DNA of 64,000 bases from Microbacterium sp. M28 (GCF_025836995.1 NZ_CP107546.1:310001-374000); one strand, 5' to 3'. Shown: positions 51,290 through 59,842, numbered from the stretch's first letter. Notes: a model not told the origin generated them from the letters alone. Numbers and translations: made by a program.

Positions 51290-54208
51290 GTGTCCATCCC
51301 CCTCCGAGCACTGAAGCTCGCCTCGCTCGCCGTCGTCGGCATTCTCGCCGGCATCGGCCTCATCTCGCCCCCGGCCGCGGCCCACGCGGCTGACGAGTGG
51401 AACCCCGACCCGTCCTATACGTCGACGGACAATGGAGACGGCACCTATCGTGTGCCGGGACTCAACGCCGATGTCCCCGACGTCAGCGTCGAACGCGTGC
51501 CCGCCTCAGAGAGCGACGAGGGCCGCGACGTCTATTACATGATCAGCACCACGATGCAGCTGAGCCCAGGGGCGCCCATCATGAAGTCGTACGACCTCGT
51601 CAACTGGGAGATCGTGAACTACGTCTTCGACCGGCTCGACATCGGCGACGCCTACTCTTTGCGCAACGGCGCGAACTCCTACGGTCAGGGGCAGTGGGCG
51701 TCCTCGCTGCGCTATCACGACGGCACCTACTATGTGCTGGTCAACTCGCTCAACCTCGGTGGCGCCTACATCTACCGCACCGACGACATCGAGAACGGGG
51801 CATGGGAGCGGACGGCGCTGGGGCGCAGCCTGCACGATCCGTCGCTGTTCTTCGACGACGCGAACGGCGGCACTCCGTACATCATCTACGGCGGGGTGAG
51901 TGCCGTCCGGCTGAACCAGGACCTCACGGCGATCGAGCAGGACTTCGCGAACATCATCCCGCGCAGCGAATACGCGGATGAGACGTACGTCGGCAGCACC
52001 GGTCTCTTCGAAGGCGCGCAGGCGTTCTACATCGACGGGTACTACTACGTGGTCATGATCACGTGGCCGAGCAGCGGCAGGCAGGTCGCGATGTTCCGAT
52101 CGACGGACCTCCTCGGGCATCTCGCGAGCGCTCCCGCTCCGTACGAGTCCCGCGGCGTGCTCAACTCCAACGGCTTCGCCCAGGGCAGCCTCGTGCCGGT
52201 GGCGAACGGAGAAGGAGGCGATGACTGGCACGGCTTCTTCTTCCGCGACACGTTCCCGATCGGGCGCATCCCCGCGCTGATCCCCGCGACCTGGAGCGAG
52301 GGCTGGCCGACGTTCGGTGACGACGGCGTGGTTCCCGTCGATGGCGCGTTCCCGAAGCCGATCCAGCTCACCGCGGAGCAGGAGCTGTTCGAGCAGCAGA
52401 AGAGCATCGTCGCCTCGGACGACTTCCGCAATGACGCGCCCCACCAGGCGTATCAGAACGAGCAGTGGACACTGCCCGAGCCGCCGGAACTCGATGAGTC
52501 GCTGATCGGCGTCGAGCTCCTCGCCGATGCCGACGCGGAAGCGGACGGCACCGCCGGCTGGATCGCGAACGACACGGCCGTGCTGTCCAAGACGACGGAT
52601 GCGCGCAGCGGCGCTTCGGCGCTGGCTGTCACGGGCCGCACCACGACCGGCGCGGGTCCCGCGCAGGACGTGACCGCCAAGCTCCAGCACGGCGTCACCT
52701 ACGACGTGTCGGCCTGGGTCAAGTACGACAACCCGGCGAGCCCGGCGACGAGGTCGTTCGTCATGACTGCCCGGTACGGCGGAGGGAACACGACGTACGT
52801 GAACGTCACTCCGGCGGCGGACATCGTACGGGGCGAGTGGGGTCTGCTGACCGGTTCGTTCACCGTCCCGTCGACGCAGCCGATCGACGATGTACGGCTC
52901 TTCGTCGAGACGACCTGGACGCCGAATCCGGGTGCGGACCCGACCACGCACCTGATGGACTTCGCGATCGACGATGCATCTCTGATCGGTCGGCCTGCCG
53001 TCGTCGAGACGCCGCATCCGGATGAGGTCGCCCCCAACGGGTCGAATCTCGACCTCGCCTGGGAGTGGAACCACGCCCCCGACAACCGGTACTGGTCGCT
53101 CACGGACCGCGACGGCTGGCTCCGGCTCACGAACGGCAAGGTCGTCACCGGCGCGTACGCGCACCGCAACGGCGGCGAGCTGACCTGGTTCGAGGAGGCG
53201 CGCAACACCCTGTCGCAGCGCTCCTTCGGTCCTCGGCAGTCCGTTGAGACGACGCTCGACGTCTCCGGCATGAAAGACGGCGACGTCGCAGGGCTCGCGG
53301 CCTACAACCGGGACTTCTCCTACGTCGCGGTCAAACGGATCGACGGCGTGAACACGGTCGGTGTCGTGCACCGCGGGCAGCCGTTCGCGGCATCCATCGA
53401 CCAGGCGGCGGTCGAGAGCTTCGTGACGGGCAGCACGGCGGAATTCGGCGAGAGCGAGGTGCACCTCAAGGCAGATCTCGATTTCGCGAGCTCGCCGGGC
53501 CAGCTGTTCACGACGTTCTCGTACAGCCTCGACGGCCGCTCCTGGACGACGCTCGGCGACCCGGTCGGGCCGCTGCGACTGGACGGCAGCCTGACGCACT
53601 TCATGGGGCACAGGGTCGGCCTGTTCAGCTACGCCACGAAGCAGGCCGGCGGGCACGTCGACTTCGACGAGTTCCTCCTGAGCGACACCCTCACCTCTCA
53701 GGGCCTGGCTCTGGATGCCGGGGATCTGGATGCCGCGATCGCCCACGCTCGCTCACTGGAAGAGCGCGAGTACCCGGCGGAGGCCTGGGCGGCGATGCAG
53801 GATGCTCTCGAACAGGCCGAAGCGGCTGGTGACTTCGGTACCCAGAACCAGATCGACGCTCCGGAGCGCGCGCTGAGCTATCAGCTGGCACGGCTGGGAA
53901 CGCTGCGCGTTGCGGCGCCAGACCCGGAGATCCCGTTCTCGGTCGAGGTGACCGACCGGTGCGTGGCGGGGAAGTTCGTGAAGCAGACGGTGACGGTGAC
54001 GAACTCGTCTGATGCGGATGCGTCGTTCGTGGTCTCGTCGCCGTTCGGTGCGCGGGATCTGGGCGTGATCGCCGCGGGGGAGAGCGCGTCCGCGTCGATC
54101 AACACGAAGCGGGCGGAGGTGCCGGCCGGGGAGATCGTCGTGACCGCGGTGATCGACGGGCACGAGGTCGAGCAGCGCGTGGCCACGGAGGCTGCCAGCT
54201 GCGGTTGA
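51290..54208 (+). CDS. Secreted GH43 enzyme with CBM, ConA-like, FIVAR-like and shared C-terminal domains
   Basis: The protein is 972 residues. The signal peptide (about 1-34) is followed by the GH43 propeller (about 36-385; PDVSVERV, LHDPSLFFDDANGG, TGLFEGAQAFYIDGYY with the acid Glu). Then come a CBM4/9-like sandwich (about 406-565), a GH43 C2 ConA-like domain (about 586-800, LAWEWNHAPDNRYWSL), a FIVAR-like helical repeat (about 808-868) and the shared C-terminal domain (about 882-972). The C2 domain usually follows the propeller directly; here a CBM is inserted. Beta-xylosidase or alpha-L-arabinofuranosidase activity fits. GTG 51290 has GAAGGAG upstream. Confidence 0.85.
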   Translation: MSIPLRALKLASLAVVGILAGIGLISPPAAAHAADEWNPDPSYTSTDNGDGTYRVPGLNADVPDVSVERVPASESDEGRDVYYMISTTMQLSPGAPIMKSYDLVNWEIVNYVFDRLDIGDAYSLRNGANSYGQGQWASSLRYHDGTYYVLVNSLNLGGAYIYRTDDIENGAWERTALGRSLHDPSLFFDDANGGTPYIIYGGVSAVRLNQDLTAIEQDFANIIPRSEYADETYVGSTGLFEGAQAFYIDGYYYVVMITWPSSGRQVAMFRSTDLLGHLASAPAPYESRGVLNSNGFAQGSLVPVANGEGGDDWHGFFFRDTFPIGRIPALIPATWSEGWPTFGDDGVVPVDGAFPKPIQLTAEQELFEQQKSIVASDDFRNDAPHQAYQNEQWTLPEPPELDESLIGVELLADADAEADGTAGWIANDTAVLSKTTDARSGASALAVTGRTTTGAGPAQDVTAKLQHGVTYDVSAWVKYDNPASPATRSFVMTARYGGGNTTYVNVTPAADIVRGEWGLLTGSFTVPSTQPIDDVRLFVETTWTPNPGADPTTHLMDFAIDDASLIGRPAVVETPHPDEVAPNGSNLDLAWEWNHAPDNRYWSLTDRDGWLRLTNGKVVTGAYAHRNGGELTWFEEARNTLSQRSFGPRQSVETTLDVSGMKDGDVAGLAAYNRDFSYVAVKRIDGVNTVGVVHRGQPFAASIDQAAVESFVTGSTAEFGESEVHLKADLDFASSPGQLFTTFSYSLDGRSWTTLGDPVGPLRLDGSLTHFMGHRVGLFSYATKQAGGHVDFDEFLLSDTLTSQGLALDAGDLDAAIAHARSLEEREYPAEAWAAMQDALEQAEAAGDFGTQNQIDAPERALSYQLARLGTLRVAAPDPEIPFSVEVTDRCVAGKFVKQTVTVTNSSDADASFVVSSPFGARDLGVIAAGESASASINTKRAEVPAGEIVVTAVIDGHEVEQRVATEAASCG

Positions 54209-54302
54209 CCTGACCCGACGCGGGCTCGCGCCCGTTCGTCGGAGAAATCCCCTTCGTCGGGCGCCGATCACGGCATCCATCCGACGGAGGGGATTTCTCC
54301 GG
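53936..54302 (+). repeat. 367-bp direct repeat, copy B (C-terminal domain plus terminator)
   Basis: Matches 48219-48585 end to end at roughly 95 percent by eye. The copies flank two whole GH43 genes. Recombination between them would remove 5717 bp and leave a single intact gene with domain and terminator. Confidence 0.8.
54241..54300 (+). terminator. Strong terminator hairpin, copy B
   Basis: GGAGAAATCCCCT (54241-54253) pairs with AGGGGATTTCTCC (54288-54300). The inner CGTCGG and CCGACG arms also pair, including a U-A where copy A has U-G. Confidence 0.8.
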
Positions 54303-54340
54303 CAAGGGCCGCGGCCGGCCGACACCGCCACCCCGCGCGA

Positions 54341-54370
54341 TTGCGCCGCGCGCGTTGTGCTCGGTAACAT
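54341..54370 (+). promoter_or_regulatory. Promoter of LacI-3 with degenerate GGTAAC operator
   Basis: TTGCGC (54341-54346), 18 bp, TAACAT (54365-54370). GTGCTCGGTAAC before the end of the -10 keeps one half of GTTACCGGTAAC (three mismatches in the other half). This suggests weak autoregulation. Confidence 0.65.
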
Positions 54371-54399
54371 CTCCCCAGGCGAGGCCGACGGAGGTGCCC

Positions 54400-55419
54400 A
54401 TGGCGAACGTCGGCTCCGACAAGCCCAATATCCGCCAGGTCGCGGTGATCGCGGGCGTCTCGCACATGACCGTGTCGCGGGTGCTGAACGATCACCCGAA
54501 CATCAAGCCGGACACCCGCAGGCGCGTTCTCGAGGCGATCGAGGAGCTGGATTACCGCCCGAACCTCGTCGCCCGCGCCCTGGCGACGCAGCGCACGCGC
54601 CGCATCGGCGTGATCATCGAGAGCCCCGTCGCGTTCGGGCCGACCAGCATCCTGCGCGCGGTCGAGCTCGCCGCCCGCGCCGCGGACTACTCCGTGACGG
54701 CCGTCGCACTCCACGAGGGCGATGCGCTCTCGCCGCAGGATGCCGTGGACAACCTCGCCGCGCAGGGCGTCGACGCGCTGTGCGTGATCGCCCCGCGGTC
54801 GTCGTCGGTGGCTGCGCTGCGCCGCATCTCGCTGAGCGTGCCGATGCTCGTCGTGAAGGCCGACGCCGACCCCACCTTCCTGACGGTCTCGATCGACCAG
54901 CACGCCGGCACCACGCTCGTGGTCGATCATCTCGTCGCCCTCGGGCATCGCGACATCCTGCACATCTCGGGCCCGCTGGACTGGCTGGACGCCCGCGCCC
55001 GAGAGCGCGCGTTCCACAGCAGGGCGAAGTCGTGGGGCATTCGCGAGCGGCCGATCGTGGTCGGCGACTGGACGGCGGACTTCGCCTACGACTTCGCGAT
55101 GGGCCTGAACCGCCTGCCCGACTACACCGCGATCTTCGTCGCCAACGACGACATGGCGATCGGGCTCATCCACGGTCTGAACGACAAGGGCTTCGAGGTG
55201 CCGAAGGACCTCAGTGTCGTCGGCTTCGACGACATCCCGCTCGCGCGCCACTTCCTGCCGCCGCTCACGACGGTCCGGCAGGACTTCCACGCGCTCGGCT
55301 CCGCCGTGGTCGAGATGCTGCGCGCCGCCGTCGAGGAGCGCGAGATCCCGTCGCTTACCCGCATCCCCACCGAGCTCGTCGCGCGCGCGTCGTCCGCGGC
55401 TCCCCGGGAGGTGCGCTGA
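54400..55419 (+). CDS. LacI-family regulator (LacI-3) of secreted GH43 and furanose importer genes
   Basis: The protein is 339 residues. The head (about 9-57) contains IRQVAVIAGVSHMTVSRVLN and the hinge NLVARALATQRTRRIGVIIE. The effector domain includes VSIDQHAGTTLVVDHLVALG and ends DLSVVGFDDIPLARHFLPPL. The recognition helix (H-M-T-V-S-R) differs from LacI-1 and LacI-2, consistent with a different operator, GTTACCGGTAAC. ATG 54400 follows GAGGTG; GTG/TTG codons further up lie at the promoter. TGATG overlaps the ATPase start. Confidence 0.9.
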   Translation: MANVGSDKPNIRQVAVIAGVSHMTVSRVLNDHPNIKPDTRRRVLEAIEELDYRPNLVARALATQRTRRIGVIIESPVAFGPTSILRAVELAARAADYSVTAVALHEGDALSPQDAVDNLAAQGVDALCVIAPRSSSVAALRRISLSVPMLVVKADADPTFLTVSIDQHAGTTLVVDHLVALGHRDILHISGPLDWLDARARERAFHSRAKSWGIRERPIVVGDWTADFAYDFAMGLNRLPDYTAIFVANDDMAIGLIHGLNDKGFEVPKDLSVVGFDDIPLARHFLPPLTTVRQDFHALGSAVVEMLRAAVEEREIPSLTRIPTELVARASSAAPREVR

Positions 55420-56960
55420 TGGCTCCGGATGCCGAGCCGCTGGTCGAGCTCGAGGGCATCACAGTGGACTTCCCGGGGGTCCGCGCGCTCGACGACGTCG
55501 ACTTCCAGCTCTTCGCCGGCGAGGTGCACGCCCTCATGGGCGAGAACGGCGCGGGCAAATCGACGCTGATCGGCGTGCTCACCGGCACGTGCGCACCGGT
55601 CGCTGGAACGGTCACGGTCGCGGGGGAGCCGCGTCGTTTCGCCGGTGTCGCCGATGCCCGCGCGGCGGGGATCGCCACCGTCTTCCAGGAGACCCAGCTC
55701 GCGCCGAACCTCAGCGTGGGCGAGAACGTCATGCTGGGCCGGGAGCGCCGTGGCCTTCTCGGCATCGACTGGCGTCGCACGCGCGAGGACGCCGCGCACG
55801 CCCTGGCGCGGCTCGGCCTGGACGACCTCGATCCGAGAACCCCGCTGCTGACGCTGTCCCCGGCGCAGAAGCAGCTGGTGGCGCTGGCCCGCGCGGTCGT
55901 CGACGATCCGCGCGTCCTCGTGCTCGACGAGCCGACGTCCAGCCTGGACGCCGCCGACGTCGCCGTGCTGATGCGCGTGATCCGGAGTCTGCGGGAACGC
56001 GGCGTGGCGATCCTGTTCGTCTCGCACTTCCTCGAGCAGGCGTTCGCGATCAGCGACCGGATGACCGTGCTGCGCGGCGGCCGGTGGATCGGTGAGCACT
56101 CCACGCGCGACATCGAGCGCGCCGATCTCATCTCGCAGATGCTGGGCAAGGACATCGAGGGGCTGCGCGCGCTCAGATCCGAGCGCAAGGCCCACCACTA
56201 CGCCTCCGACGGGATGCCGGCATTGCAGGCCACCGGCATCGGGCGTCGCGGCGAGATGGACCGCACCGACCTCGATCTGATGCGCGGCGAGATCATCGGC
56301 GTCGCGGGACTGCGCGGCTCAGGGCGGACCGAGCTGGCGTCACTGCTGAGCGGATCCGTCCGCGCGGACAGCGGAGAGATCTGGGTCGACGGGGCGAAGG
56401 TGGACCTGCGCAGTCCATCTGCCGCGCTCAAACAGCGCATCGCGATGACGACCGAGAACCGCCGCACGCAGGGGATCATCGCCGAGCTCACGGCGAGGGA
56501 GAACATCGTGCTCTCGCTTCAGGCCATGCGCGGCTGGTCGCGTCCGCTGTCTCCGTCCGAGATGGCGGCGCTGATCGACACGTACGTCGAGGCGCTGCAC
56601 CTGGACCCCGCCGACCTCGACCGGCCGGCACAGCTGCTCTCGGGCGGAACCCAGCAGAAGGTGCTGCTGGCCAGGGCGCTGGCGGTGCGCCCGCACGTGC
56701 TGATCCTCGACGAGCCGACGCGCGGCATCGACATCGCCGTGAAGCTCGACATCCAGCGGCGGATCGCCCAGCTCGCCGGAGACGGCGTCGCGGTGGTGTT
56801 CATCTCTTCCGAACTCGAGGAGGTCGTCCGCCTCAGCGACCGGATCATCGTGCTGAAGGACCGCGAGAAGATCGGCGAACTCAGCAACGGCCCCGGCGTC
56901 ACGGTCGACACCGTGGTCGAGATGATCGCGGCCGACCGCGGCGATGCGGGTCCGCTGTGA
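55419..56960 (+). CDS. Two-domain sugar ABC ATPase (extra copy, RbsA/XylG/YtfR type)
   Basis: The protein is 513 residues with two nucleotide-binding domains. The first has Walker A GENGAGKST (about 40-48), signature region LTLSPAQKQLVALARA and Walker B VLVLDEPTSS. The second has the degenerate P-loop GLRGSGRTEL (about 297-306), signature LSGGTQQKV and LILDEPTRGID. This is the normal CUT2 pattern. It is translationally coupled to LacI-3 but has no permease of its own next to it. The next genes encode a binding protein and a second, complete ATPase-permease set. It could serve the same permeases or ones elsewhere. Confidence 0.88.
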   Translation: MAPDAEPLVELEGITVDFPGVRALDDVDFQLFAGEVHALMGENGAGKSTLIGVLTGTCAPVAGTVTVAGEPRRFAGVADARAAGIATVFQETQLAPNLSVGENVMLGRERRGLLGIDWRRTREDAAHALARLGLDDLDPRTPLLTLSPAQKQLVALARAVVDDPRVLVLDEPTSSLDAADVAVLMRVIRSLRERGVAILFVSHFLEQAFAISDRMTVLRGGRWIGEHSTRDIERADLISQMLGKDIEGLRALRSERKAHHYASDGMPALQATGIGRRGEMDRTDLDLMRGEIIGVAGLRGSGRTELASLLSGSVRADSGEIWVDGAKVDLRSPSAALKQRIAMTTENRRTQGIIAELTARENIVLSLQAMRGWSRPLSPSEMAALIDTYVEALHLDPADLDRPAQLLSGGTQQKVLLARALAVRPHVLILDEPTRGIDIAVKLDIQRRIAQLAGDGVAVVFISSELEEVVRLSDRIIVLKDREKIGELSNGPGVTVDTVVEMIAADRGDAGPL

Positions 56961-56968
56961 CCGGTAAC
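56957..56968 (+). promoter_or_regulatory. Upstream GGTAAC operator of the furanose importer
   Basis: GTGACCGGTAAC differs from the perfect palindrome by one base. It lies at the stop of the ATPase gene, has no -35 at the right distance, and is 69 bp upstream (centre to centre) of the promoter site at 57026. It may help repression by looping. Confidence 0.55.
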
Positions 56969-57009
56969 CACTGACCGGACGTCCAAAAGGTCACGGTTTG
57001 AGCAATGTG

Positions 57010-57039
57010 TTGTGTTCCACGGAATGTTCCCGGTAACAT
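57010..57039 (+). promoter_or_regulatory. Promoter of the furanose importer with GGTAAC operator
   Basis: TTGTGT (57010-57015), 18 bp, TAACAT (57034-57039). GTTCCCGGTAAC (57026-57037) overlaps the -10 with one mismatch. The leader to ATG 57141 is about 95 nt. Confidence 0.75.
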
Positions 57040-57140
57040 CCAGTCAGGACACGCGCCAGCTGTCCGCAATCACAGAGGGGACCACGACCGGTCCCGCACT
57101 GCAGCCGAGGGAGATCCTCGGTCTCTCAAGGAGGAGAAAC

Positions 57141-58151
57141 ATGTCCGCGAAGAAGCGCATTCGCACCGCTCTGGGTCTGGCTGCCGTCGGCGCCCTCGCA
57201 TTCGGTCTGGCCGCGTGCTCGACCGGCGACAACGGCGGCGCCGAGGGCTCGACCGGTGACGGCGGCTCGGGCGAACTGACCACCGTCGGATTCGTCGCCG
57301 TCGGCCCCGAGGGTGCATGGCGTGAGGCCAACGAGCAGAACATCCAGGACACCTTCACGGAGGACGCCGGATACGAGCTCAAGTACGCACCCGCCACCAA
57401 CCTCGACCAGAAGTCGCAGATCGACGCCTTCACGCGATTCGTCGACGAGGGCGTGGATGTCATCCTGCTGTCCGCCACCGAGGCATCCGGTTGGGAGGAC
57501 TCGCTCACGCGTGCGCAGGAGGCCGAGATCCCGGTGATCCTGCTGGACCGCGGCATCGAGCCCGATGACGACAGCCTGTATGTCACCCGCATCGCGCCCG
57601 ACAACGTCGAGGTCGCGAAGGAGGTCGGCGCCTGGGCGGCGGAGACCTTCCCCGACGGCGGCAACTACGTCGTGCTCGAAGGCCCGGCCGGCGTCGGCGT
57701 GGTCAACGAGCGCAACGAGGGCTTCGACGAGGGCCTCGGCGACTCGGCGCTCACCAAGGTCGACGCGCAGACGGCGAACTGGTCGGCGGAAGAGGGCAAG
57801 AGCGTCTTCGAGACCATGCTGAAGGCCAACAGCAACGACATCCAGTTCGTGTTCGCCCAGAACGACGAGATGGGTCTGGGAGCCGCGCAGGCCGCTGAAG
57901 AAGCCGGCCTCGTGATCGGCACCGACGTCAAGATCGCCACGATCGACGGCACCAAGAACGCCATGCAGGCGCTCGCCGACGGTCAGCTCAGCTACGTGCA
58001 CGAGTACAACCCGCTGTTCGGCGAGACCGCCCTCGAGGTCGTCGAGAAGGCGCTCGCCGGCGAAGAGGTCGAGTCGTACATCGTGGTCCCGAGCGAGGCG
58101 TTCGACTCCGCGGAGGCCGCTCAGGCCGTCCTCGCGGACCGCAAGTACTGA
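57141..58151 (+). CDS. Sugar-binding lipoprotein, YtfQ-like (furanose type)
   Basis: The protein is 336 residues: signal peptide with lipobox GLAAC, Gly/Ser/Asp-rich linker, then a ribose/galactose-type periplasmic fold. VGFVAVGPEGAWREANEQN, KSQIDAFTRFVDEGVDVILL, TEASGWEDSL and IPVILLDRGIEPDDDSLYVT closely follow YtfQ, which binds galactofuranose and arabinofuranose. ATG 57141 follows GGAGGAGAAAC. The context of arabinofuranose-releasing enzymes makes free L-arabinose or a furanose the likely ligand. Confidence 0.9.
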   Translation: MSAKKRIRTALGLAAVGALAFGLAACSTGDNGGAEGSTGDGGSGELTTVGFVAVGPEGAWREANEQNIQDTFTEDAGYELKYAPATNLDQKSQIDAFTRFVDEGVDVILLSATEASGWEDSLTRAQEAEIPVILLDRGIEPDDDSLYVTRIAPDNVEVAKEVGAWAAETFPDGGNYVVLEGPAGVGVVNERNEGFDEGLGDSALTKVDAQTANWSAEEGKSVFETMLKANSNDIQFVFAQNDEMGLGAAQAAEEAGLVIGTDVKIATIDGTKNAMQALADGQLSYVHEYNPLFGETALEVVEKALAGEEVESYIVVPSEAFDSAEAAQAVLADRKY

Positions 58152-58172
58152 TCGCTCACGATCGCATCGACT

Positions 58173-58206
58173 GCCGGGGCGGCGCAGCGACCTGCGCCGC
58201 CCCGGC
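58173..58206 (+). terminator. Intra-operon hairpin after the YtfQ-like gene
   Basis: GCCGGGGCGGCGCAG (58173-58187) and CTGCGCCGCCCCGGC (58192-58206) form a perfect 15-bp stem with loop CGAC, 21 bp after the stop. Expression of the following ATPase and permeases is probably reduced relative to the binding protein. Confidence 0.7.
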
Positions 58207-58234
58207 ATCCCATCTTCGAAACTGAGAGTCAGCG

Positions 58235-59842
58235 ATGAACGAAGAACTGCCCATCGTCGAGATGCGCGGGATCTCGATCGAGTTCCCCGGGGTGAAAGCC
58301 CTCGACGGCGTCGACTTCCGTCTGTTCCAGGGCGAGGTGCACGCGCTCATGGGAGAGAACGGCGCCGGCAAGTCGACGCTGATCAAGGCGCTCACCGGCG
58401 TCTACCGGATCGACTCCGGATCGATCGTCGTGGCGGGCGCGGAGCGCAGCTTCGTCGGCACGTCGGACGCACAGGATGCCGGGATCTCCACGGTCTACCA
58501 GGAGGTCAACCTCGCCCCGAACCTCACCATCGGTGAGAACGTCATGCTCGGGCACGAGGTCCGCGGTCCGTTCGGCATCAACTGGCGCGCCACCCATCGC
58601 GCAGCCACCGAAGCGCTCGCCCTGCTCGGGCTGGAGCACCTCGACACCCACAAGCCGCTGTCGACGCTGTCGATCGCCGTCCAGCAGCTCGTCGCGATCA
58701 GCCGCGCGATGGCCATCAAGGCCAAGGTCCTCATCCTCGACGAACCCACCTCGAGCCTCGACGCCGCCGAGGTCGAAGGCCTCTTCACGGTCATGCGCAC
58801 GCTGCGCGACCAGGGCGTCGCGATCCTCTTCGTCTCGCACTTCCTCGACCAGATCTACGCGATCAGCGACCGCCTGACGGTACTGCGCAACGGTCAGTAC
58901 CAGGGCGAGTTCCTCACGCGCGATCTCGATCGCCACGCCCTCATCTCGACCATGATCGGCAAGGATCTGGACGCGCTCAAGTCCCTCGGCGGCAACCGCC
59001 GGACCGCGCCCCGTGACGCGGACGAGCAGCCGGTGCTCTCGGCATCCGGAATCGAACGGCGAGGCTCGGTCGAGGCGACCGACCTCGACATCCGCCCCGG
59101 CGAGGTGGTCGGGTTCGCCGGACTCCTCGGGTCGGGACGCACCGAGCTCGCCCGGCTGCTCTACGGAGCCGATCGAGCGGATGCCGGAACCATCGCGGTC
59201 AAGGGTGCCGAGGTCGATCTGAAGTCGCCGTCGGATGCTCTCGCCAAGCGCATCGCGTTCTCGACCGAGAACCGGCGCGATGAGGGCATCATCGGCGACC
59301 TCACCGTGCGCGAGAACATCATCCTCGCGGTGCAGGCCGAGCGGGGCTGGGCGAAGCCCATGCCGCGCAAGGAGCAGGACGCGATCGTTCAGAAGTACAT
59401 CACCGAACTCAACGTGCGGCCGGCCGATCCCGACCGCATGATCAAGAACCTGTCCGGCGGCAACCAGCAGAAGGTGCTGCTCGGACGCTGGCTCGCGACA
59501 GAGCCCGACCTGCTGATCCTCGACGAGCCCACCCGCGGCATCGACGTCGGCGCCAAGGCCGAGATCCAGGAAGCCGTCGCCGAACTCGCCGAAGACGGTG
59601 TCGCGGTCGTGTTCATCTCGTCCGAGCTGGAGGAGGTGGTCCGTCTGTCGGAGCGGATCGTCGTGCTCAAGGATCACCGCAAGATCGGCGAGATCCAGAA
59701 CGGCCCCGATGTCAGCGCGCAGGAGATCGTCGACGTGATCGCCGCGCATGGCACCGAGGCCGCGGCCGAGACTCTCGAGGAGACCGAGGGTGCGGCACCC
59801 GATACGATCGCGCACACCACGGACAAGGAGGAAGCGCGATGA
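58235..59842 (+). CDS. Two-domain sugar ABC ATPase, YtfR-like
   Basis: The protein is 535 residues. The first NBD has GENGAGKST and VLILDEPTSSLD. The second has GLLGSGRTEL, LSGGNQQKVLLGRWL and LLILDEPTRGID. It shares layout and many stretches with the 55419 product (for instance ISIEFPGVKALDGVDF against ITVDFPGVRALDDVDF), so the two are paralogues. The C-terminal ~35 residues are acidic and variable. ATGA overlap links it to the permease. Confidence 0.9.
   Translation: MNEELPIVEMRGISIEFPGVKALDGVDFRLFQGEVHALMGENGAGKSTLIKALTGVYRIDSGSIVVAGAERSFVGTSDAQDAGISTVYQEVNLAPNLTIGENVMLGHEVRGPFGINWRATHRAATEALALLGLEHLDTHKPLSTLSIAVQQLVAISRAMAIKAKVLILDEPTSSLDAAEVEGLFTVMRTLRDQGVAILFVSHFLDQIYAISDRLTVLRNGQYQGEFLTRDLDRHALISTMIGKDLDALKSLGGNRRTAPRDADEQPVLSASGIERRGSVEATDLDIRPGEVVGFAGLLGSGRTELARLLYGADRADAGTIAVKGAEVDLKSPSDALAKRIAFSTENRRDEGIIGDLTVRENIILAVQAERGWAKPMPRKEQDAIVQKYITELNVRPADPDRMIKNLSGGNQQKVLLGRWLATEPDLLILDEPTRGIDVGAKAEIQEAVAELAEDGVAVVFISSELEEVVRLSERIVVLKDHRKIGEIQNGPDVSAQEIVDVIAAHGTEAAAETLEETEGAAPDTIAHTTDKEEAR

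Noticed and set aside
51506..53746. 746-codon minus-strand frame
   Set aside because: Antisense shadow of the third secreted GH43 gene.
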